The position numbers and the translations under genes are program-made. Under the pieces are notes generated by a model, which saw nothing but the letters and a program-made list of their open reading frames with translations, did no database searches and had not been told where the DNA came from. From Chondrilla cf. caribensis (taxonomy: Eukaryota; Porifera; Demospongiae; Chondrillida; Chondrillidae): DNA of 64,000 nt. The stretch's first letter is position 1; each line of letters begins with the position of its first letter. The DNA lies in NCBI GenBank assembly GCA_964020155.1, contig OZ026565.1:1823501-1887500 (forward strand). The letters are read 5' to 3'. Positions 47,706 to 64,000 of the stretch are shown here, piece by piece.

Positions 47706-49139
47706 ATGACCAAATTTTTGTTCTTTCTACTTTTGGTCTCTCTTAACGCTCTCTACTGCTATTCCCAGAAGAACCCCCGTCCTTCTCCCCAGCCATCCTC
47801 CTCTCCTACTCCCTCCTCTGAACAGTGTAATGCAGAATACGTGTTGAAGGGACCACTGGTAGGTCCTCCTGGACGAGATGGGGTTGCTGGTCGCGACGGT
47901 AAGGATGGCATTCCCGGTCTCCCCGGTGTAGCTGGTCCCCCTGGTCCTCCAGGTCCTAGTGGGGGAGCTCCAGGCTCTCCCGGCCTCCCTGGTCCCACAG
48001 GTCCTTCCGGCTCAATTGGTCCTCGTGGTCATTCAGGCCCCTCAGGTGCACCGGGTCCCCCAGGTCCTAGTAGTGGTCCTCCTGGTCCTCCAGGTGCTCC
48101 AGGTAGTAGTGGATTAAACCTCAATGATCTTCGGGAGATTGTGCATTTGATTGTTAAGGATGAATTGAAGAATGTATCTAGTGGAAATGGAGTACCACTA
48201 AAGGTTGTTGTAGAGTGTGATAAACTGTGCCCTACCCCTACTCTTTTTGCCAACAAAACATCACCGAAATCCTTACCTACAATACCACCACCTGCTCAAA
48301 CAGGAACTGCTAAACCTCCTATGAACCAATTGTGTCATCAAGGACTCACTCGGGATGATGCCGCTGTTTCCTGTCGTGAGATCTTGAATTGTAATCCTCG
48401 CCGCTTATCCGGTTATTACTGGATTAGAACTTTGCATCCATCAAGATATTATGAACTGTTCCACTACATCTACTGTCACATGGAGGAGGACATCTGTGGA
48501 CGTAAAGGAATGACAAGAGTGGCCTTCTTGAACATGACTGACAACCGTGTTGTTTGTCCTACTTTAATGACCACAACCATCCAGTCTGGGAAGAGAATGT
48601 GCATCAGCTCAGTATCGGGTACTTACTATTCTTCAGTAATTTATGATGTGTTCAACATTAGCTATACTTTTGTTTGTGGGAGAGCAGTTGGATATTCCTA
48701 CTATGCAACTCGTGCTTTTGCTGGCAGCAACATCAATCAGGCTTATGTTTCCGGGCTGTCTATCACTTATCAAGTTGGAGGGCAACGCAATCACATTTGG
48801 ACCTATGCCGCAGGTTATCAAGAAACCACTTATAGTCATATCAACTGTCCTTGTTCTACAAATCCTGGTGGAATATCCCCACATTTTGTCAGCCGCAACT
48901 TTTATTGTGAGCCAGGCAGCCATTCAATACCTACCACTAATTGGTACATGAACAATCCCCTATGGGACGGACAGGGATGCCATTCAACTTCCCGTTGCTG
49001 TAACAACAAACGTCAACCATGGTTCTGGACCACTCTACCCGACACTACCAATTCCAATATAGAAGTTCGATGGATGAATCCTGCAGCTCATAGCAGTGAA
49101 ATAGTGGGTATTGAGCTGTTGGAGCTGTACGTCTACTAA
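47706..49139 (+). CDS. Secreted ficolin-like collagen protein, divergent subfamily A (477 aa)
   Basis: Signal peptide [20 protein letters not shown], linker [31 protein letters not shown], about 27 triplets (11+12+4). The second break is Ser (GPSSGPP) rather than Gly. Neck [18 protein letters not shown] is more diverged than in other members. The linker is unique ([20 protein letters not shown]). C-terminal domain: [66 protein letters not shown] (the shortest variable loop), [31 protein letters not shown]. Likely an older paralog with a subfamily-A-like C-terminus. Confidence 0.85.
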   Translation: MTKFLFFLLLVSLNALYCYSQKNPRPSPQPSSSPTPSSEQCNAEYVLKGPLVGPPGRDGVAGRDGKDGIPGLPGVAGPPGPPGPSGGAPGSPGLPGPTGPSGSIGPRGHSGPSGAPGPPGPSSGPPGPPGAPGSSGLNLNDLREIVHLIVKDELKNVSSGNGVPLKVVVECDKLCPTPTLFANKTSPKSLPTIPPPAQTGTAKPPMNQLCHQGLTRDDAAVSCREILNCNPRRLSGYYWIRTLHPSRYYELFHYIYCHMEEDICGRKGMTRVAFLNMTDNRVVCPTLMTTTIQSGKRMCISSVSGTYYSSVIYDVFNISYTFVCGRAVGYSYYATRAFAGSNINQAYVSGLSITYQVGGQRNHIWTYAAGYQETTYSHINCPCSTNPGGISPHFVSRNFYCEPGSHSIPTTNWYMNNPLWDGQGCHSTSRCCNNKRQPWFWTTLPDTTNSNIEVRWMNPAAHSSEIVGIELLELYVY

Positions 49140-49242
49140 ACACTCCATTCAATCCTACCAACTACTCTGAAATAATGCATTGCTATGTGTGTGTGTGTGT
49201 GTGTGTGTGTGCACTAGTGTGTGTGCATGTGTGTATATGCGC

Positions 49243-49281
<39 letters not shown>

Positions 49282-50438
49282 GCTGTTAAACAAATACACT
49301 TCCCTATGTATCAATTTCATTACTTCATTAATCATCAGTGATTCATCACCTCAATTGTCAATTAACCAAGAATTATTTTCAGCAACAAAGTTAATTATAT
49401 TATTGATGTGAATAATTATAATGATTGATTGATGTACATAGTAACAATGAAATATAATCGATATAAATTGTTTAAATCCCACTATGAATTTTTCTTACTG
49501 AATCATTACCTTCACCATTACCATCAACATGTACACCAGTACAGGACGTTGAGTGTTGTTGTTGTGATTCCCACCATGCATACATACAAGTTGTCATAAT
49601 AAACCTTTCCACAATAACATGTTTTGGTGATGTGAGTTTTCGTAATATAATTTTGTACTGTATGTATTGTAAGTCATCCCCATGCCATTCCCAGTAGTGT
49701 AATACCAACGAACACTCTTGATCTGCTAGCATGTACTCTCATGCATGCAGTCATGCTGTATACATATGTGTATTCAAGCCACTAGGACCAAATGGTGTTT
49801 TTTGCTAGCATACCAGCAAGTGATGCATATGACAATACAGTCAGTATTACTTAATAGTATGTACATTCACATCAATTGCAACTTGAGCACAGACATACAA
49901 ACCTATTCTGTGAGTTATAGAGGTACATTTAGGTGTACTTCTACGTGGATTGCTGCGATGTGTGATAGTGTACCTTACTGATTCTCGTTTTTATTTGATG
50001 CGTTTCTGTGAGGTTTGAGTGTAGCCACATACATATGTTAACTTTTTTTGTATTCTAAGGATTTTACTAGAATTTCTTTGTAGTGGATACAAAGTCGGAC
50101 ACTTTGTAGTTCTTAAAAGTAGATTCACAGTGCCATCAACAGCAGGTATTACTTAAACTCATACACAGACCGCGAGTTGGCTGGCTGTCATATTCTGGGT
50201 TATCACATAATGTGATGTGTACTAAACATGGTAATAATAAGTGTTATAAGGTGTTATAAAGTGTAATAAGGTGTTATGAGGCTAAAAGACAACAGCCCAT
50301 AGGGGATGTGAGTGCACACAACTAAGGCCCTCAAGAGCTGGTCAGATTTTGTTGTTAATCCTCACTGTAGTGTGTGTTGTTCTTATGTAACACAGTCCAG
50401 TCATGTGGTACTAATTTCTAATTTAATTTTGAGTAAAA
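49140..50438. other. Spacer between genes 47706 and 50550
   Basis: TG tract at 49183-49280. At 49440-49540 lies the insertion-free equivalent of the sequence around the Helitron-type element at 4619. Module M copy 11 and common repeats follow. No gene seen. Confidence 0.55.
49541..49703 (+). repeat. Array module M, copy 11 (decayed)
   Basis: Lacks the CCTACAG site (TGTATTGTAAGTCATCCCC) and ends GTAGTGTAA. Confidence 0.7.
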
Positions 50439-50488
50439 TCGAATTAAGAAGCAGCACTGCAGGTATTGTTATCCAACATAGTATAAAA
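50439..50488 (+). promoter_or_regulatory. Core promoter block of gene 50550
   Basis: TCGAATTAAGAAGCAG and TATAAAA at 50482-50488, 68 nt before the ATG. Confidence 0.6.
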
Positions 50489-50549
50489 TAGTGGGGGTAT
50501 GTTACTATCCTACCTGTTGTTCAAGAATTCTGTAGTGAACTGATTAGTA

Positions 50550-52019
50550 ATGACCAAGTTTTTGTTCTTTCTACTCTTGGTCTCTCTTAATGCTATCTAC
50601 TGCTATTCCCAGAAGAACCCTAAACCTGTCCAGCCATCCTCCTCTCCCACTCCCTCCTCTGAGCAGTGTAATGCAGAATACGTGTTAAAAGGACCACTGG
50701 TAGGTCCTCCTGGACGTGACGGAAGTCCTGGACGTAATGGGCGTCATGGTCGTGATGGGGTTGCAGGTCGCGATGGTAAAGATGGCACTCCGGGTCTCCC
50801 CGGTGTAGCTGGTCCCCCTGGTCCCCCAGGTCCTAGTGGCGGACCCCCAGGCTCTCCCGGCCCAGCTGGTCCTCCTGGTTCAACCGGTCCTCCTGGCTCA
50901 ACTGGTCCCAAAGGTCCACCAGGTCCCAGTGGTGGTCCTCCTGGTCGTCCAGGTGTTCCTGGCTCCCCAGGTCCTAGTGGAGTGAACGTTAATGAGCTTC
51001 GTCAGCTTGTGCGATTGATAGCTGAAGAAGAACTGAAAAATATATCTAGTGGAAATCGTGACCCGGTGAAGGTTGTTGTAGAGTGTGATAAACTGTGTCC
51101 TACAACTAATCCCTCTTCCAATACATCCTTCCATGCCACTAAATTCCCAAGACCCTTACCTACATTAGCACCACCAACTGGACCAGTACCTGTTGGAACT
51201 CTGAACCAATCATGTGCTCAGGGACGTAGCCGTAGTGATGCCGCTTTTTCTTGTCGTGAAATCTTGAAATGTAACCATCAACTCTCATCTGGTTACTACT
51301 GGATTAGAACTTTGCATCCATCAAGATATTACGAACTGTTCGACTATGTCTACTGTCACATGGAGGAGGACATCTGTGGATTTGGAGGAATGACAAGAGT
51401 GGCCCTTTTGAACATGACTGACTCTTTTACTCGTTGTCCTCCTTCACTGACCACAACCATCCAGTCCGGGAAGAGAATGTGCACCAGCTCAGTATCGGGT
51501 ACTTACTATTCTTCAGTAACTTATGATGTATACAATATAAGCTATGATTTTGTGTGTGGGAGAGCAGTTGGATATGCTTACTTTGCACCACGTGCCTTCA
51601 CTGGTGGTGCTATTGATACTCCCTATACTTCTGGGCTGTCCATTACTTATCGAATAGGAGGCAAGCGCAATCACATTTGGACCTTTGCTGCTGGTTATCG
51701 AGAAACATCATCTGATTCTGACAACTGCCCTTGTGCAGGAAACCCTGGTGCCAGACCTCAATCTTTTGCTAACAACGACTTTTATTGTGAGTCAGGTAGC
51801 CATTCAGCACCAACCAGTAAATGGTACATGAACAATCCTCTCTGGGATGGACAGGGATGTCATGCATATTCCCATTGCTGTGACAACAAACGTCAACCAT
51901 GGTTCAGGACCATTCTACCCGACACCACCAATTCCAATATTGAAGTTCGATGGATGGATCCTCGGGATCATAGCAGTGCTATTGTGGGTGTCGAGCTATT
52001 GGAGCTGTACGTCTACTAG
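50550..52019 (+). CDS. Secreted ficolin-like collagen protein, subfamily A (489 aa)
   Basis: Signal peptide [20 protein letters not shown], linker with [16 protein letters not shown], about 30 triplets (15+10+5), the longest first block with [19 protein letters not shown]. Neck [26 protein letters not shown] and NQSC sites, and ECDKLC with the extra Cys. C-terminal domain: [54 protein letters not shown] (loop like gene 7825), [46 protein letters not shown]-type flank follows. Confidence 0.85.
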   Translation: MTKFLFFLLLVSLNAIYCYSQKNPKPVQPSSSPTPSSEQCNAEYVLKGPLVGPPGRDGSPGRNGRHGRDGVAGRDGKDGTPGLPGVAGPPGPPGPSGGPPGSPGPAGPPGSTGPPGSTGPKGPPGPSGGPPGRPGVPGSPGPSGVNVNELRQLVRLIAEEELKNISSGNRDPVKVVVECDKLCPTTNPSSNTSFHATKFPRPLPTLAPPTGPVPVGTLNQSCAQGRSRSDAAFSCREILKCNHQLSSGYYWIRTLHPSRYYELFDYVYCHMEEDICGFGGMTRVALLNMTDSFTRCPPSLTTTIQSGKRMCTSSVSGTYYSSVTYDVYNISYDFVCGRAVGYAYFAPRAFTGGAIDTPYTSGLSITYRIGGKRNHIWTFAAGYRETSSDSDNCPCAGNPGARPQSFANNDFYCESGSHSAPTSKWYMNNPLWDGQGCHAYSHCCDNKRQPWFRTILPDTTNSNIEVRWMDPRDHSSAIVGVELLELYVY

Positions 52020-52440
52020 CCGCTACATTCACTACTACAGTGTGTGTGTACTTGCTGCTCCTTGCAATATTATACTATAAGTATAACTGTGTGCAACAAA
52101 TATTAAATTGCAAATTACTATCTATCACTTCAGTAACGCAGTCAATTATAATATTGATGTGAATTATAATGATAGTAAAATGTGAATTGGTGATTTGTCA
52201 TTTTATACCCAAATACGTACATACATACATACATACATACATACATACGTACAGTACATACATACATAGCTACGATGTTGGTGCATCTTTGTGAATTGTT
52301 GTTCATTTACTATTAAAGTAATTGATTGCCAACCTGAAGACTGTATGTTTGATAGTTGAGGATTGTTTTGACCCAAGGTCTCTAATGACAGGATTCCTGT
52401 AAACCTTACAGTATATAGACTATAATTGAAATAACAATGT
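52020..52440. other. Spacer leading to gene 52494
   Basis: A-type 3' flank, TACA microsatellite (52218-52268), then C-type upstream region as at 43015-43215. No gene seen. Confidence 0.6.
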
Positions 52441-52447
52441 TATAAAG
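52441..52447 (+). promoter_or_regulatory. TATA box of gene 52494
   Basis: TATAAAG, 53 nt before the ATG. The CCAATTAAGAAGCAG block of the A/B genes is absent, so this promoter is of a different type. The fragments at 43219 and 44107 have matching upstream sequence. Confidence 0.5.
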
Positions 52448-52493
52448 AATAAAATCATATCTCTCATCAGAGAACTACCCGTACTGCTCAGCA

Positions 52494-53882
52494 ATGAACA
52501 AGTTTATTTTCTTTTTGTTTTGCCTCTATCTTGTTGCCAACTGCTATCATGCCACCAAGGTATCTCAGTCGTCATCTGAGCCATCTGTCCAGCCCTCACC
52601 CCAGCCATCTTCGCAGCCAACTCTTCAACCAGGTCTAACCGCACCCGAATTTGACCTGTGTAACACACAATGTACGTTGCACGCACCACTCATGGTGGGT
52701 CCTCCGGGACGTGATGGGGTAGCAGGTAGAGATGGTAGGGATGGTTCTCCTGGTATTGGTGGCCCACCTGGTCCACGAGGTCCTCCAGGTCCCAGTGGTG
52801 GTCCTCCCGGTCCTCCAGGTATCCCCGGAACACCAGGCTCCAATAGAGTGGACCTTGATGATCTTCGTGAGGTTATTCGCTTAATGGTTAAAGAAGAAAT
52901 GAAGAATATCTCTGAAGAAAATCGTGAACCACTTAAGGTTGTTGTAGAATATGATAAACTGTGTCCTAACACAGATCTCTCCACCAACGCATCCTTTTGT
53001 GGCATCAAGTCGCCAAGACCTCTGCCTACTCGAACTCCCCCAACTGCCAGACCACGAAATGCTAAACCTCTAGCGAACCAGTCGTGTGCTCAGGGACTCA
53101 CTCGGGATGATGCCGCTGGTTCCTGTCGTGAGATCTGGACTTGTAACCCTCGCCTCCCATCCGGTTACTACTGGATTAGAACTTTACATCCATCAAGATA
53201 TTACGAACTGATCCACTACGTCTACTGTCACATGGAGGATGACATCTGTGGATTTGGAGGAATGACAAGAGTGGCTTTCTTGAACACGACTGACTCTTCT
53301 GCTCGTTGTCCTCTTTCACTGACCACAACTGTTCAGTCTGGGAAGAGAATGTGCATCAGCTCAGTATCGGGTACTCAGTATTCTCCAATAAGTTACGATG
53401 TGTACAACCTTCGCTATAGTTTTGTGTGTGGGAGAGCAGTTGGATATGCATACTCCGGATCACGTGCTTTTGTTACCAGCAGCGCCATTGATTCGGCTTA
53501 TGTGTCTGGGCTGTCTATTACCTATCATATTCGAGGCAAACGTAAACACATTTGGACCTTTGCTGCTGGTTATCGAGAAACAGGATCTCATCCTTACAAC
53601 TGTCCTTGTGCAAGATCCCCTGGTAGCAATCCTCCATGTTTTGTTAGCAACAACTTCTATTGTGAATCAGGCAGCCATTCATCACCGACTGGTAAATGGT
53701 ACATGAGCAATCCCCTCTGGGATGGACAGGGATGTTATTCAACTTCCCATTGCTGTAAGAACAAACTTCAACCGTGGTTCAGGACCACTCTCCCTGACAC
53801 TACCAATTCCAATATTGACGTTCGATTGATGAATCCAAGTGGTAACGTGGGTCTTGAGCTACTGGAGCTATACGTGTACTAA
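52494..53882 (+). CDS. Secreted ficolin-like collagen protein, subfamily C (462 aa)
   Basis: Different signal peptide ([20 protein letters not shown]) and a Gln/Ser/Pro linker ([18 protein letters not shown]), then [19 protein letters not shown] with two Cys before the collagen instead of one. Only about 16 triplets in two blocks (11+5) with one extra-Gly break. Neck [18 protein letters not shown], glycosylation sites NISE, NASF and NQSC. C-terminal domain of the same type: [91 protein letters not shown]. The invariant NHIW is KHIW here and an extra Cys appears in PPCFVSNN. Last gene of the array and the only intact member of subfamily C. Confidence 0.85.
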   Translation: MNKFIFFLFCLYLVANCYHATKVSQSSSEPSVQPSPQPSSQPTLQPGLTAPEFDLCNTQCTLHAPLMVGPPGRDGVAGRDGRDGSPGIGGPPGPRGPPGPSGGPPGPPGIPGTPGSNRVDLDDLREVIRLMVKEEMKNISEENREPLKVVVEYDKLCPNTDLSTNASFCGIKSPRPLPTRTPPTARPRNAKPLANQSCAQGLTRDDAAGSCREIWTCNPRLPSGYYWIRTLHPSRYYELIHYVYCHMEDDICGFGGMTRVAFLNTTDSSARCPLSLTTTVQSGKRMCISSVSGTQYSPISYDVYNLRYSFVCGRAVGYAYSGSRAFVTSSAIDSAYVSGLSITYHIRGKRKHIWTFAAGYRETGSHPYNCPCARSPGSNPPCFVSNNFYCESGSHSSPTGKWYMSNPLWDGQGCYSTSHCCKNKLQPWFRTTLPDTTNSNIDVRLMNPSGNVGLELLELYVY

Positions 53883-54152
53883 TTAACTTCTCCATTCAAT
53901 ACAGTACCTGCAATGTGTGTGTGGGGGTGTGGGGGTGTGTATGAACTACTTCTCACCTATAATATTTTGCTTTGTGTGTCACAATGAAACTGATATTAAA
54001 TAGTGTGCATTCTATTATCGAATTAATTTTGTAATTATGCAATAACCATGATATTGATTGGGGCATTTTTGCATGTTACATAATATAATTGTGAATTGAG
54101 TGGATTGATTTGAAATGTCAACAAGTGATGAGTATTTAATACATACTACATG

Positions 54153-54156
<4 letters not shown>
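53883..54156. other. 3' flank of gene 52494
   Basis: Short GT/GGGTGT run at 53912-53940, otherwise unique AT-rich sequence. No gene seen. Confidence 0.5.

Positions 54157-54212
<56 letters not shown>
54157..54212. repeat. (AC)n tract near the 3' end of the giant intron
   Basis: AC run about 250 nt before the acceptor at 54463, complementary to the GT tract at 3616-3687. Confidence 0.9.
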
Positions 54213-54213
<1 letters not shown>

Positions 54214-54463
54214 CACATACACACACACCACCCAACTACAAGGGACCCACAAAACTAGTCCTTAATTGATATCAGATGTTCTTATCAGGATTTGCTTACT
54301 ACATGTACACTACTACAGCAAACCAAATGATGCTCAGAAATTAGTTTGTGTTAAGCAGAAATTTGTCTTAGGAGTGTTTGTTAAAAAAGTTTCTACTGTA
54401 TATGATCACTGTTTTTAGCTGCATGTTTTGTGTTTATTGTTAATTTTATTGTGCATATATCAG

Positions 54464-61984
<7,521 letters not shown>

Positions 61985-62890
61985 GTGAGTGTGTTTACAT
62001 GTAGTGTTAGTTGATGGTGGGTGTGTTCCACATGCAGTGTTAGTTGATGGTGGGTGTGTTCGACATGCAGTGTTAGTTAATGGTGGGTGTGTTCGACATG
62101 CAGTGTTAGTTGATGGTGGGTGTGTTCGACATGCAGTGTTAGTTGATGGTGGGTGTGTTTGCCATGTAGTGTTAGTTGATGGTGGGTGTGTTTGCCATGT
62201 AGTGTTAGTTGATGGTGGGTGTGTTCGACATGCAGTGTTAGTTGATGGTGGGTGTGTTCAACATGCAGTGTTAGTTGATGGTGGGTGTGTTCAACATGCA
62301 GTGTTAGTTGATGGTGGGTGTATTCAACATGTGGTGTTAGTTGATGGTGGGTGTGTTCGACATGCAGTGTTAGTTGATGGTGAGTGTGTTCGACATGTAG
62401 TGTTAGTTGATGGTGGGTGTGTTCCACATGCAGTGTTAGTTGATGGTGGGTGTGTTCAACATGCAGTGTTAGTTGATGGTGGGTGTGTTCGACATGCAGT
62501 GTTAGTTGATGGTGGGTGTGTTCGACATGCAGTGTTAGTTGATGGTGGGTGTGTTCGACATGCAGTGTTAGTTGATGGTGGGTGTGTTCGACATGCAGTG
62601 TTAGTTGATGGTGGGTGTGTTCGACATGTAGTGTTAGTTGATGGTGGGTGTGTTCCACATGCAGTATAAGTTGATGGTGGGTGTGTTCAACATGCAGTAT
62701 TAGTTGATGGTGGGTGTGTTCAACATGCAGTATTAGTTGATGGTGGGTGTGTTTGCCATGCAGTATTAGTTGATGGTGGGTGTGTTCAACATGCAGTGTT
62801 AGTTGATGGTGGGTGTGTTCAACATGCAGTGTTAGTTGATGGTGGGTGTGTTCCACATGCAGTGTTAGTTGATGGTGGGTGTATTTTGGC
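61985..62890. repeat. 33-bp minisatellite starting at a splice donor
   Basis: About 27 units (GTGTTAGTTGATGGTGGGTG followed by TGTTCGACATGCA). The first unit contains the real donor AAG|GTGAGTGTG at 61985; later units read GGTGGGTGTG at that point. The unit length is a multiple of three, so both strands stay open. Not a gene. Confidence 0.85.
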
Positions 62891-62970
62891 ATTTATTGTT
62901 AGTTCATGGTATTGGTCTGTACATTATAATAAGGATAGACCCATAACTGGTCATACGTATGTATGAATAC
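62891..62970. other. Short unique intron sequence
   Basis: Connects the minisatellite with the AC tract. No feature seen. Confidence 0.5.
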
Positions 62971-62997
62971 ACACACACACACTCACACACACACACA

Positions 62998-63077
<80 letters not shown>

Positions 63078-63083
63078 CACACG

Positions 63084-63130
<47 letters not shown>

Positions 63131-63161
63131 TCAGACATGCATGCACACACACGCACACACG

Positions 63162-63193
<32 letters not shown>

Positions 63194-63198
63194 GGCAT

Positions 63199-63238
<40 letters not shown>

Positions 63239-63248
63239 AGACATGCAT

Positions 63249-63339
<91 letters not shown>

Positions 63340-63340
63340 T

Positions 63341-63411
<71 letters not shown>

Positions 63412-63412
63412 T

Positions 63413-63483
<71 letters not shown>

Positions 63484-63484
63484 T

Positions 63485-63521
<37 letters not shown>
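62971..63521. repeat. Long (AC)n array with higher-order ACAGACATGC units
   Basis: AC runs are punctuated by CAGACATGC at intervals of about 70 bp (63235, 63334, 63406, 63478), so a higher-order tandem repeat has formed on top of the dinucleotide repeat. Confidence 0.9.
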
Positions 63522-64000
63522 ACACCTTACATGGCATGTCCAAATTACATTTCCCAATACATAAAAGATTTTCACTTTCAAGTTCTCATGAATCAAATTA
63601 ACCCTTAGAAATCTTCCAAAGTGTAGTCTCATGACTCATGATGTAACATTGCTTATGTTCAGTTGCGTACGTGACGGCTATTGTGATGGACTTTTCTGGC
63701 TTTTGTTGCAAAGTAGTTTAGTAATTTAATCACAGTGTTGAAACGTACGTAATCACCCATTCAGTTGCTAATGCGGTTATATTTAGTGGAGTTCTTGTTG
63801 GTTTCAAACTACGTATGTATGTGCGCATGCATACGTAGTAGCTGCATGTCTGTGTTATTCCCTACATGATGATGTAACATCCCTCAGCCGGAGTCGTGTT
63901 CACACAGGAATCTGCCACGATCAATACCACTTTGTGTGTTTGTAGCCAATAGAGTGTGGAACCTTGATAATCCGACTCCCTCTGTGGAAAGTAGTGTATG
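63522..64000. other. Host gene intron or 3' region, no supported exon
   Basis: AT-rich sequence. A possible acceptor TTTGTAG at 63940-63946 is followed by about 50 nt open in phase 0, but that reading lacks leucine-repeat character, so I do not call an exon. The next exon probably lies beyond the window. Confidence 0.4.

Noticed and set aside
61985..62890. Regular 33-bp repeats resembling a CRISPR array
   Set aside because: The units are contiguous with no unique spacers and lie in a eukaryotic intron.
61989..62892. Open frames on both strands repeating VLVDGGCVRHA and HHQLTLHVEHT
   Set aside because: A 33-bp minisatellite unit is a multiple of three, so frames stay open by construction.
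62959..63601. Poly-(Thr-His) and poly-(Cys-Val) open frames
   Set aside because: Translations of AC/GT dinucleotide repeats. The same applies to all TG/AC-derived frames in the window.
63947..64000. Possible host exon after TTTGTAG
   Set aside because: The phase-0 reading lacks leucine-repeat character, the other phases hit a stop or do not fit, and no donor is visible.

Overview
The window is animal nuclear DNA, AT-rich and full of GT/AC microsatellites, minisatellites and small transposons. An early-branching metazoan, most likely a sponge, is my best guess. That guess is inference, based on collagen-like secreted proteins in many tandem copies, short introns and GTACAT-rich intergenic DNA. 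There is no sign of prokaryotic organisation. I recognise no rRNA, tRNA or CRISPR locus.

Layout. (1) 1-3600 holds five coding exons of a large, intron-rich plus-strand gene. (2) 3601-54463 appears to be one intron of that gene, about 50.9 kb long. It contains a same-strand tandem array of 19 members of one gene family: 11 intact and 8 broken or truncated. (3) 54464-61984 carries thirteen more exons of the host gene, now encoding leucine-rich repeats. The gene probably continues past the window. All exon joins I could propose keep one reading frame, including the join across the array (phase 0 to phase 0).

The array proteins (462-498 aa, single exon) share one plan: signal peptide, Ser/Pro-rich linker with one Cys, 16-31 Gly-X-Y collagen triplets broken once or twice by one extra residue, a short hydrophobic neck helix, a Pro/Thr linker with N-glycosylation sites, and a Cys-rich C-terminal domain of about 270 aa. 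The start of that domain looks like a fibrinogen-related (FReD) domain, and it ends in ELYVY. This is the plan of a ficolin or collectin: a secreted, probably trimeric and oligomerising recognition protein. A loop in the C-terminal domain varies strongly in length and sequence between two nearly invariant blocks, as expected of a diversified ligand-binding surface. The copies form two main subfamilies (here A and B) that tend to alternate, a divergent subfamily C, and a truncated class. They share a TATA-containing promoter block about 66 bp before the ATG.

Between the genes are duplicated non-coding modules, several classifiable transposons (hAT-type with 8-bp target duplication, Helitron-type, piggyBac-type with TTAA duplication and a matching empty site elsewhere in the window, a long-TIR element, and foldback elements with a common GC-rich centre) and minisatellites. 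In the host gene, tandem repeats repeatedly abut splice sites. GT tracts follow donors, AC tracts precede acceptors, and several minisatellites begin exactly at a donor. The giant intron has a GT tract near its 5' end and an AC tract near its 3' end, which could pair in the transcript.
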